DNA from: Mugil cephalus
Lineage: Eukaryota; Chordata; Actinopteri; Mugiliformes; Mugilidae
Direction of reading: 5' to 3'
Length of the DNA stretch: 64,000 bases
Assembly (NCBI RefSeq): GCF_022458985.1
Contig: NC_061789.1
Span: forward strand, 13,858,357 to 13,922,356
Shown piece by piece: positions 38,620 to 51,100 of this stretch. The translations under genes were made by a program, and so were the position numbers. Under the pieces are notes generated by a model. It made no database searches. It was not told where the DNA came from and saw only the letters and a list, made by a program, of their open reading frames with translations. Numbering within the stretch: position 1 is the first letter of the stretch; each line of letters opens with the position of its first letter.

Positions 38620-40480
38620 GCTAGCTTAATAGCTCAAACGATGAGAGGTGAAGAGGAAACAAGCACACATTTGGTTTGTTTTATATTTTCCAATATAATA
38701 AGAAATAGCAGTGGTGTCACCAAAGATGGTTGCAAGGCAACGGTCACGACTAGAAGCCGCGAGGCTAACAGTTAGCATGCTAACGAGCGGCTAACCCAAT
38801 GTAGAAAATGTAAAGGCATACAGAAAGGTCTAGTCCATTATAAATATCAACATTTCCTTCAGATATATTACAAATTTAAAAAGAAAACGCTGTATGTCTG
38901 AATTTAAACATATTAACTTACCGTCCAATTCCGCCATTTTGGAAACACCGGGCACCAAACGCGTCGGAAACTTGACCTCAGATCATTTCCTGTTATGATG
39001 AACACTACAAGAGTGTGCCATTAATTAGTCACAGAACACAAAACCATTTGAAGGCAGCAATAGTGTCATGTTTTAATGTTCCACACTTCTCCCAGCTGTG
39101 GATTTGTATTTAAAATACTGTCATCATTAAACTGCCTGAACAGCAGGATGTGACTTTTGATGTGTTACCAAACACGTGAATCATTTATGAGATCATAAAA
39201 AAGTAATATGAACTAGAAAACCAGACTAGTGATTGTATTCATGCTAGCTGGTGCGAAGGAAGTAAACACGAAGCTAATTCACACACTTAAATTTGAATGA
39301 TCGATGTGACTTGCTATAGACTTAATTACATTTGTTTAGCTGTTCACGGAAGCCCTAAGCTTTCCTCAGTTTTCCCGTGATAACGACTTAATTTCTCCCG
39401 ATTTCTTGAGGTCTTGAGTTAATTATCTCAGGAAAACAAGCTCCGTTTTGTTGTTATCCTGAGAAAACAAAGCTCACTGCCAAATTTTAAATCTCTTTGG
39501 GGAGAAACTAGCCTAGCTAAACCGCGTTTAGCCTAGTTAGGAGAATAACATATTTTAATTATTTTACATTTGCCTGTCGTTGGGACTTCATTCATCTTAC
39601 ATTACTCTGGAAATGTCAGTAGTATCAAATATTTTCAGGGAAAACACCATTAAACCCACAGATCAGATAAACTTGTGTGGCTAACTAGCTTACAGAGCTC
39701 TCTTTAGCATTTAGCCTTTAGGGAATGAGTGTTAAAGCATGTCAAATCGTATTTAATTTAAAAATGGCATCGCTACATTAGTTTGCTGTGTTTATTATTG
39801 TAGCATCGAAGTGTTCACTGTCCCCGTTTGCTCTGCTTTCTGACTTTGTGCGACAGCCTCTGTACCCTGACCTGCTCCGCTCTGCCCGCCGCCCTCGGTG
39901 ATGTTTCTGACTGGCCAGTTCACTCTCTCATGACTGGCAGCTTGTTTTTTCACACTCGGATTCATTCATTAGGTTGATAGCAAGAAAGTCTGGGCGAGAG
40001 CGCCTTATGACAGGGAATTAGGCTCAGGTTAACAATCCGTCTGCGTAAGCCGATCCTATTAGGAGCTGAAGGTCAGATGAGACAAACAACCTCCTTACTC
40101 TAGTGTTAGGATCATATTGGCACTGAACGCAACACAATGCAAGAATATTTTTCATGTGACATGTCATGGTAGTAATAAATAATGGGTGGGTGATGGTCAC
40201 CATAACTCCTGTGTACTCTAAATATGTAGGGTAACCTTTAATTACATTTTTGTAATCTTCAACGCATCCATAATTAGCAGAGAGTCAGGAGGTTTGTGGA
40301 AGAAGACACAAGTGTGTGATCCGTCTTTTGGCTTAATGCTAACAAAATGTGCTCAGATATATATTTCCTTGTGTTGTTCTTTTTTGCCGTTGTGTAAACA
40401 TTGATTTTTATCCTCCTCTCCCTGAAATCCCAAACTCCCAGCAGAGTTACATAATCACACAGCATGACATTTGATTTTGA
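38620..40480. other. Intergenic between the convergent recoverin and GAS7 genes
   Basis: No coding sequence is supported. At about 39340-39480 there are repeat scraps (cggaagccctaagctttcc, cagttttcccgtgataacg) resembling those at 23500-23580. The tail-to-tail arrangement means this region separates two 3' ends. Confidence 0.5.
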
Positions 40481-40489
40481 AAGAGGAGA

Positions 40490-42121
40490 TTTATTTTGAA
40501 CACTGCATTCCTCAGTACACCGCCTGGACAGAGGTCATCTATGATCAAACATCCTTAAAACATCGGGAACATTGGATTTAATGCACGTTAATGAAAAACG
40601 TTCACCACAGAGGGGCAGTTAACTCAACCGGCACGTCATCGTCGATTCATGTCAAGAACATTTAGAACGTAATAACTCGCCATAACACTTAGTGCACAAC
40701 ATTGACACACACTGATAAAACCTCTACAACAGATACGCTATTCAAAACGTGTGCATGAAGCCGTGTAAAGCAAAGTCTGGATGTGCTGCAGTTCACCTGA
40801 TTCAAATAAAGATGAGCAGTGTGTTTTTCGTAAGGCTGTTAAGCATAGATTTATTTTCACATTGCATTTTTTTTATTTTTTTTATTTTTTGTCGTGTCTG
40901 TCAGCTGGATCAAGATCTTTGTTATTTCATTGTTTAAAAAAAAAGAAAAAAAAAAAGGTGACAACCCAAATAAACACAGAACAACTAGACCACAACAAAA
41001 TGTAAGGACGACAGACAGACACACACATGTAAACACAGACACGTACTGTACATGCAGTCTCCGATAAAAGTTCTCTTTTTTCCCAATAACATGGCCCGTC
41101 ACTGAACACCACCGCAAAGATATTCTCTGTACATTTACCAAAAATAAGAACAAACAACATTGCACAGTGCAAACACCTCGTCGGCCCGAACGTCCGCGAC
41201 CGCTTACAACATCAGACGGCAAAATACATCTAGCCACTATGTACAAATGTACACTGATGCAGAGAAGAATATATCAAGAACATTCCAGGTATATAACCGT
41301 TAGGCACTAACAGGTGTTTCAGTGTGACTTGGACCGTCTCTAACCTCCGCTCTGATCCAAAATAGACCCCGGCCTAAATCTGATCGACCATGTGTTGGGA
41401 CATGTGGTAATCGAATTCCAAAAAACACTGTCGTGTGTTTCTGGACAACTGAGGTTACTGGATTCTATTAATGCTAATACGTGTTTTTGTTTTTTTGTTT
41501 TTTCATGAGCAACCTCCTAAGTTATTACAAGATACAGAATACCTTGTGTAAATTCAATGAACTATACCAAAAACAACCATCGTGGTTCCACAACTGTGCA
41601 GCTCTCCATAGACAGTAAAAGCAACATATTCAAAACATGCATCTCCACCGAAATGAACCAGCAAAATATGAAAATATATCATATTCATTCTAAGTTCAAT
41701 ATCAATAAGCTTCAGTATCTAAAATAAAGGTAATATCAATAGTTAGACATTTTCCTTTTTTAGTTTTTTGTTTCTCAAACTGGAAAAAGTGTTGATTGAA
41801 GCTAAACTAAACAATTTAAAATACGTATCTTTTTTTTTTTTTTTAATAGTCTCAACTTTACAACAGGTAAACAGCAGAATATGTGAAATGGCATTCAATA
41901 AGCTAATGTTGATTATGATTAAGGGTTAAAATTTAGAAGGAACATGCTGGTACTTTGATCCGTCACTGTTTCCTGGACTTAGACTGCATTAAGTTTGAAC
42001 CTTTCCTCCGAGTTGTTCCGGTCAGAGAGTCTGAACATGCACCGTCCCCGGACCAGTGTTATCAGACGTGTTCTGCGACTTTGTGGACGCGCTAATACTT
42101 GAGACGGGACGTCAGGACGGT
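40490..42121 (-). other. gas7: Likely GAS7 3' UTR
   Basis: Downstream of the GAS7 stop codon on the minus strand the first well-placed AATAAA complements are at 40850-40855 and 40490-40495. The region is AT-rich, with A- and T-runs at about 40865-40960 and 41830-41845, and has no open frame of interest. Mammalian GAS7 also has a long 3' UTR. The extent is an inference. Confidence 0.45.
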
Positions 42122-45100
42122 CTATATGTCCATGTCCACGGGCCGGACCTCGCTGGTTTTGTTCTCTTTCACCCACAGCTCTCTGTCTTTGGCTGGATCC
42201 ACGTTCTGCAGCAGCTGGTCGACCGGCTCCACCGTCTGAAACGCATTAACAGTGATGGGACCTCGTTAAGCAGCAGAGTTCATGTAGCAGGTCAGAGAAG
42301 AAGCTGAGAGGTCAGGTGTTTAGCTCGTCTGCACGACAGTCGACTGTGTAGCCGACACAGAGCTCATTGTCCACATTGTTGCAGAGAAAGTGATGCTTAA
42401 GTAGCAAGTGTTCTTGTCTTAGTCAACATACATGCTTGAAATATTGTGTCATTACTCAGCGAGCGTACGGCTGAAAACTGCATCAATAGCTACTACACAG
42501 GAAAGTAATTTGAACCGAGCATCACAGAGTTAAACATACTTTGTTGACCATAGCAATACTTAAGCATATTACCTTCAGTGAGGTACTTTGGCTGATGGTG
42601 ACGTCGATGCATCGCTTGTTTTTCCCAGGAATTAATTTGGTATCATGTCTGATACATTTGAGCTTTTTGAGAAAACATCTTTCTCAGCTCCAATATCATC
42701 TTAGATATTGAATTGATCTCTATGGGAAGCTGCATCACTTTGTCTTAAAGATAAAGTGGCTATTTTACCTTAAAATAATAGCTTCCAAGTCATTTTGATG
42801 GCACGCTGCCTTATTCTAAGGACACTTCTTTCACCTCCTCCCCACAAGTAATGGGAAAAGAAGCAGCAGGCTAAGTATTTTCAGTCTGGACAACATGACA
42901 GGACGAGAGTAAAGCTCAGACTGGGCCGGCTATTGGACGCTGGCTGTAAATAGGACGATGACCTGGCCGTGGGACTAGTCCGTAATATCACTTGTCATGC
43001 TCCAGCTGCAGTTGTCTTGGTTGTTTTGGTTTCAGCTCATTTCAGCATGAGTTTACATCTTAGCAGTGGCATAAACGAGACTTCAAATCCAAAACCGTGG
43101 GCGTGCAAACGTCAATACTTGCATAATAGGGCTTTAATGCTGCATTTAATTACTTTATTATCTAGATTTTAGTCTTGTTTTAGTTCAACTTTATAACTGT
43201 TAGTCTATAATCTGATGAGAAAAAAACAATTCCTTCAGTTCTTGGTACCAAAAAAAGTAAGTGAGTATTAGAGTTAAACTATTACATTATATGTACATGG
43301 GGGTTTATCTCTAGTCTTTGTGAGCTCTGCTGAATTCATCTTGTCACCTCACACACAGAGAAGCGCGCTTGTTACAGGAGATTCCTACGCTGCAGACAGA
43401 AACTGTCTCGTTAGATTCGGAGGCTTTACTCTACACCTCCTCCTCTCTCCGACGTGCCAAGCGATCACAGCCAGAGAGCTGGAGAAAAAAGGACTTAGTC
43501 TGTCACAACATCTCCGCTTTCTACTGGCCGGCTCGGGTTGAAATGCAAGTAACGTCAAAGCAGTTATGTCAGTGGAAGATCTAAAGACGGTTTCTCAGTT
43601 TTCTGAACAAATGATTGTCTGCTATTGGGCTCAGACTAATGAGCATATATAGCATGTATAGGATTATATTTTTTTCTTTTGAGGTTCTGAAATTTGAAGA
43701 TATTTGTCTTTTCCCCACAGATTTCATTTGGATGCAGCTTATCATGGTATTTGTGAGACAGAACAGAGCTAAAAAGAATGTGAAGCAGCTACAAAGCAAC
43801 TTAAAATGGCTCAGATTAGACCAAAAACAACAATAAAGAGACATGAAATGTCAAAACAAGACGCATAAAAAAAGAAACAGCGTTCTGGCAGTGATCTTGG
43901 AAGAAGTCCAGAACAAACACAAACTCACACTCTGGTTGAACATGTCTGTTTCATGCCGCAGAGTCGTGTACTGGCGTAAATGCTGCTGAATCCACTCGAC
44001 CCGCTCGACCTCCAGTTTCTCCAGCTCCTGCAGTGGAAGGAACCCAGATGTTCATAGACAGTTTAATTTTGTATCACATTTAAGCTTTAAGAGCAGCTCC
44101 TAATATCACATCAGAGGTAAAGACGTTGTACCATGCTGGTGGTGACCATTTCTTCAAACCACTTGGACTGGGTTTGGTTGTAGAGGTCGACGCAGCGCAT
44201 CAGGTCGTCTCCTGGAGAATACAGACAGCAACAAACGAATCAGCTTTTAACCGTGATCAGCATTTATCTATTTTCTGTACCTTTATCACTATTTCATTTA
44301 ATTCGAGAGCTTTTTATTGTGTTTTAAATTAGTAATACCTTTCTTCATGTTTGTTATTTTGTGGCACTTTAGTCAACTTTTGTTGCTCTTTAACGTACTT
44401 TATAATTAAATTTGACTTGTCAAACCTTCTCTATGATATGTTTCTGATCTACATCCCCGTTTCAAGTTCTCTGCTGTCCAGCATGTATTGCAAAACTGAC
44501 AGCGACCAGTAGAGGGCGCCCACAAATAACAACACCATGAGACAACACTTATGTACCAGTTTAAAGCTACCCTTTATATATAGCATATAGAACATAGTTT
44601 ATAGTAAACTAGTTTAAATGTCTTAATAATCAATAACTGACAACATCTCCAACATTTCCTGTAAAGACATATTTCATATTTTATCATTTGTAGCATCTAC
44701 TTGAGATGAAGTATAAAGTAGTGTGTTATAAACCATTTTTGAACTGCTAATATACTGCTACTAACATATCTGTCATATCTATCTATAGGCCCATGTAACA
44801 AACCTGTAGGCTCCTCTACAGCTGCAACATCTAACCATAAATTAGGTCACAAATAACAGCTTCCAATATATATATACATATATATGGTCCAATATATACG
44901 GAGTACATTATTAAAATCCACATTATATGTGATCTCATTAATTTTTTTTACTACCATCCAAACACTGCAGGTTATTTCAACTTTCTATAACACAGATCAT
45001 AAAAGAAGCTTATTAAAATTCCTCCTGGTCTTCGGCAGAGAGCAGCGAGCTGTAGTGACACCTGGCCCAACCTCGAGGCTGACATCATTTAACTGTGTCT

Positions 45101-48100
45101 TATGAACATTATTGATTAGTGCTGTGGACTGTGACTAATCTACTGAGGGGAAAGATTAGCTCGTGTAGAACATCAGGGGATGACAATTATGACCAGACTT
45201 TTCTTAAGGAAATGTCACACGCAGCCGGTCTCAAGGAGGAATTTCCTCCATTGGTTAAGATTTTCTTTTGGTTTTCTTCATGTCAAGCTCATAAAAATAA
45301 TAGAAAAGCAAAGACGGCTCCATCCACACTGTCTGTAGGATGTTTCACTCAGACGTGTAAAGTTACATCACCACGTGTCACCTTCTGTCTATATGGAGGA
45401 CGTGAGGTGATTTTTGATGACAATAAATAAATGGATTTCTGTATTTCCACAGGTATTTATTTATTTATTTATTTATTTAAATTATGTTTTTCTGCATCTA
45501 TATGTTAATAACATAGTAGGTTTGAATCTCTAGTTAATGGAAGGAATAGCTAGTTTGTGTCACGTAAATTTAATAATTTAGTACATTTACTATAATTATT
45601 TATTTAGTAGTAATTTAATTTTACTAATCTTGCTTCAGACTGAAGTTAGGACCCTGTGGCTTTCTAACATGCAGAAACGACAGAAATAAATATGCTAATC
45701 TTATTTAAATTAATTAATTTAATTAAGTTTCTCATTACCAAATGCTACTGATTGTTATGCATTTAATTATCTTATATGTGTGCATGTGGTCTGCATATGG
45801 GCACTAAAGCAAACTTAAATGGGTTAAATTTATATAAGATACAATTAAATCATTTAAAATAAATTGTTTTGTCAACAACAAAAAAGTAATTGAATATATC
45901 TTTAATGAGTTGTTACCATTACGGGACAAAAGCGTCCTCTTCAAAAACATCATAAAAATACCTTCTTCTTTTTATATATATATAAATCTTTTAATCCACT
46001 TTAGTCCTAAATATAAATACCAAAAGTTTGATTAATTTCTTACTTTTAACCCTTTATATGCCAGTGTTTGTGATGACAGCACAAGTTTTTCATTAAAAAA
46101 AACAAACAAAAAAAAATCTAATTAATCACATTAATCTAAATGAGAAGTGGAGTATTAGAGCCTTGGACGTGTCAGTGATTAATAGCAACATTGATTTTGA
46201 TGGATTTTATTAGTTTTTTGTAGTGTCAGATTTAAAACACGTCTTCCATTAAAACAGCAGCTGCAGGCTGCACTCTGGCTCCTTGGTGACATTCAGACAA
46301 CACTCAGATTTCTGACCTGCTTGTGTGGATTTCCGCCGAGCCTTCTTTATGTCCTCCTCCGTCTTGTTGCTGAGTTTGATCTCCAGCTGCTGGGTCTTCA
46401 CCTCCAGATCCTTCTGCCGGTCTGCCAGAGCTTTACGAGCCTGTGACACACACACACACACACATTACAGAAACAATGAGTCACTGGTCATGATGCTCAG
46501 ATTTACTGTACACCTACACCTGTACATCTACATCAAGAGTCATTACAGCCTTTTCATGTTGATGACTGACATCCGTGCATCCTTTAATCTTTTCTTAATC
46601 AATATCAGTGAATCTTTCTTCTTATTCTTTTAGAAGGAAACTCTCCAAGGTCTGAGACTGAAAGGTTCTTTACATACTGTAAATAACGGTGACGTGTGAA
46701 AACCTCTTTTTAAATGATCAAGAACAACAAATGAACACATGAGCTATGGAGTTTGTTTTTGGCTGCAAATATTTTTTTAAATGTTATAGTAAAAACAAGA
46801 CATCAACCGATACGGATTTTATTTTTTTCTACACCAACATTGGCTGATGGACGATACATGCTGCTGATTTTCAATATTGCCAAGTCAATATTTGGAGCTG
46901 ATACGGCTCCCTCCATTCACATGATAAACATGACACAATGATACCAATGTCTCAATTTAACCAAAAACATAAAAAATTATTGAATTCAAAGAATATTTAA
47001 AGCTCTTAAGCATACACAATAAAAAAATAAGCAGGTAAAATAGGTAGAGCTCAAGCAGGGGTGATTCTAGAGTCACAAAAATAAAATAAATAAATAACCA
47101 AAACATCTATAGGCGAACGCAGACATGTATCGGTCGATACCGACACCAGTAAAAAAAAAACACAAATATCGGTTCGATATATTGGCCGGCTGATATATAC
47201 ATATATTAATCTCACAAAAGATTCACAAACGCTGTGAATCTTTTGATCCCAGACCTTATAGCCTCAGATTAGATTATACGATAATAAATAGGCTTTTATA
47301 GACTGAAATAACCAAAAATAAATCATGGATTAAATAGTGAATTGATCAACAAATCACATTATGTTTAACATAGAGCTAAATATATAAAAGCAGTGACAAA
47401 GTGACAAGGAGGAATGAGTGTGACAATGTGCTACACACCTATTCGCTAAAATTATTGGACTAAGTAACTGTGCTAACATGAGCTGCAATGTTTAGCATGG
47501 CCGGCTAATTAGCTTAATACATACGTATACGGTTTTACTAATGTTAGCATGTTAAATAGTTAATAAATACTGTGAGGACGTGTTGACCTGTATGCTACTG
47601 TGCAAGGATTTATGCTAACACAAGTGTCTCTCTCCTGCTTTATGTTGGGCTGAGCAAGCTGAAGCTGAAGCCCGTATTTTTCAGTTTCATTTACTAAACA
47701 TCACAAGCACAAAGCTATCAGAATCAGAAACTGGCCAAAATATGTGCTGCTGCATACTGGCTCTGTTCCATATTAGCCTTCTTCTGCATTCACATATTAA
47801 GGCCACCCACCACAGGCTGCCACTGAAATAAAAGTGAACAACCATTCATGAACTGATCTATTAGGTGGGAAGCTGCAACACAGAGCGGTGATGGACTAAG
47901 TGTAGGAGTTACTGGTTATTATTATTATGTCATCCTCTGGCGCACATCACGTCTCCCTAGCTTTGTTTTCTTAAACCTGTACAGATTTCAGTGGTTAAAC
48001 CCCGCGTACCTTCTCCACGCTGGCGTAGCGGCTCGCCAGCTGCTTCCTGAGGTCTGCGATGTGATGGTCGTACTTCTTCAGGTCCTTCTTGAAGTTGTCG

Positions 48101-51100
48101 CCTCTGAATGTCAGCAATGGTTTCTCCACCTCCGAGTGCAGCTTTGAAAACACATCAGAGATAAAATGTGGAGCGAGATTTATCAAACACTTTCCATGTG
48201 AACACGTTATAACTGCTTAAAATCTGTGTTGTCAGAGCTGCTTTATTGGACTGCACAATCCAGCAGGGGAACAAATCAAATATATAAAGCAAAGGAAATA
48301 TTGCTACTGAGTATTTATTGGTTAATTCATTTCACACAAGGTGCAGTAAATGGAAACAATGATTTGGCTTTTGAAAATGAGGTCACGGGCAAAATAAATG
48401 AGTGGATAAAACACAATAATGTGTTACACACTCACGTACAGTAAATGGGTTAGGAGTGTGTGTGGAGTGTGAATGCGTATAGATCACAGAGTGTATATAA
48501 AGATGGACAGCGTGTTTCCGCCCCCTCCATTTGGCCAAAGCGAAGCTAAAAATTCAGGGAAAATTCAAAGGATATGTTGTAAATAACTGTTGTTTTTTTA
48601 CTGGATTATGTGCTGTTGTCATCATGGTTATGGTCCTGTTTATTACAGCAAGCATTTTATAATTATCTTAACTTGTTTACTGTGCCTCTTCCTTCCTCTA
48701 AAATCATCATTAGATGTGTCGACACGTTTTATTTGGAAGTCTATTACAGTAAGAATGTGAAAAGCCCAGCTCATAAAGCTCCTTTCCTGTCCTGCAAAGC
48801 CGATCCTTCACTATAAATGGAGACAATTGCATTGTTAGTCTTTGCTTCTCTTTCTTGCATCAAATGCTAATAATAACACTGACTTTTTTTTTTAAAGACA
48901 CTTGAATAAACTGCTAAGATTACTGTGAGCAGAGCTGGAAGTGCCATAGCTGAATTGTAGCTTATTATAAGAACGGAGCAGAAAATGAGCCGGGGCTTCT
49001 GCAGGCTCGATAAGACCCCTCATCCTAGCGCTTGACCATGCATAACCCCCACCCACAGAAAGGAGGCACGGAGCACTGGTGGAGCATAGGAAAGCCTGCG
49101 TGGCACAAAGTAGTGGCTCATCAGAACACGTAGCTAATTAATCCGACAACAGCGGGTTATGAAAAGCTCGGAGGCTCCCTCTGCTTTATTTAAGGCTGCC
49201 TCTGAAGCCAGTGCGCCGTTTCCGCTTCGCTGGTAATTGGAGTCTTGAACGGGTCTTTTTTTTTTTTTTTTCAGCTGGCACCGACAACGTTGAGGTAAAT
49301 AAGGCCTCAAATGTGGTCAGAACGCAAACAAAGGCCTCGGGAGGTTTTTTTAAACTTATGCCGTTTGATTTATTATTTTGTCCAACAAAAAGCCAGCCAT
49401 CCTTCACCCCTGTCAAACTAACGCATTAATGAGCTTTAAAAGTTAAACAAAGAAAGCCCTCGGCAGACGGTACCTTGTTGGAGAACTTGAGGTGAACTTC
49501 TGCCTCGTCGTGGAGACTCTTCTTCAGCTGAGTCCAAGCCTCTCCAAGAGTCCTGAAAAAACAAACATCAGAATCAGTCACGCTCTTGCACTTTGTAGTT
49601 GGAGGAACAGAATGATCATTTTATTTACAGTCACGGTAAAAATGATCAAGTTTTATTTAAAATGTCAAACACTCGTTTCAGAGTTCAGATCAACTCAATC
49701 AACTCAATTTGTTGCCGTTTCTTCTCAATAAGGAGGTAATTTCTAAAACATCTGAGAGCAGTGGGAGCATGCTCAGTAAAGGGTTTGTCCATCTTGCTTC
49801 AAACTTGAGGCATCTTTTAAAGCGACAGCCCTGATTTTAAGTGTAGAAGGCATTTTCAGGGGCTGTGTTTTGTTAGGCTTGTTCCACTTTCGTTTTAAAG
49901 GATTAACAGAAACGTTAACATCATCTGCATCTTATTTATATTCATGCCAACCAGTGCTATGTATCATTTTGGACACTCGTTCATGTCTCAGTGAGTTCCT
50001 TGATGTCTGGACTCTGTCCTCGCATTTGAATTTGTTTAATTTTGCGACTGAAGCAGAAATGCGCAGTGGGACTTCCGGATCTGGTCCACTGTTCCTGGAG
50101 CCGAGCCTTTTTTCCATTCAGTCTACAGATCTGCTCAAAGGTTTTTATGTTAGAGACAAACACGATGAGAGGGGCGCTCCTTGAGACGAGCATCAAACTC
50201 CAAAAGAAGCACGGGCATGTGTCTATTTTAAAAGTCCTATCTTTAGAAACGGTTGTGGTAATTACTGAGGCGGTCTATTGTTATGCGGAGAGAGCTGTGC
50301 TCCGGGATTCGTCTTCCAGCTTCTGTTTACCGAGGTTACTGCACTCACCCTTCCTCCTGTGCTGCCAGGGGGCTCAGAGAGAGCTTGGAGAGGTTCTTGG
50401 CATATTCCTCTTCAATCTTTATCCTGAAACACCGAGATGTGAAACCGTCAGGATCGGAGAGAACAAAAGCTGCTTTAGTGAGGTGAAGGAAATGCTTCAA
50501 CACACTTTCCTGACACAAAACCTTAACAATATTTTGCTGCAAAAACCCATGTGTCACGTAGCTGTTCCTCCTACACCTCAACAATCCTGTTGTTCTGCAG
50601 CTGTATTTTACAGAGCGGCTCGTTTTACCCCTTTTCCCATCTGCATTTTAAAAATGAACCACGCTCGTATCGGCCCTGAGGGACATTCAGCCGGCCATGT
50701 TTACGCCCTCTGTGACATTCACCTCCTCCACCGGCTTCACATTTACCATCCACACCTGAGTAAATCTGCCACCTGAAGAAGGTCACGGGTTCTTAATGGG
50801 CAGATTCTCACGGGCACCGAGCAACCGGCGTGAAACACTGCGAAAAAGGTCAGCGGTGAATGAGTCTTATTCCGAGTCTTCTTGGAGGATCTGGGAAGCG
50901 ATGGCCTCTAGAGGATCTTCATTAACTTCCCACGACTCGGAGCAGGACGTGAACGGAGCTTTTGTTGGCCAAGGTGGAGTTAATTATATAGAGAGGCGTG
51001 AGATCGGATGTAGAAGTTATTTGCGGTTATCTTGGTTTGGATTCAGTGGGAGTTCCTTTGTTAATATCAACAGACCCTTAACAGCAGGGTGCAAGTATAC

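Noticed and set aside
50349..50423. Apparent one-base frame shift between two GAS7 exons
   Set aside because: A first reading of the donor as GAAG|GTGAG gave a mismatch. The sequence actually has three G before TGAG, so the donor is GAAGG|GTGAG and the frame continues correctly.
50042..50776. 244-codon plus-strand frame
   Set aside because: It is antisense to the GAS7 exon at 50349-50423 and intron around it, with no domain; its length is explained by chance.
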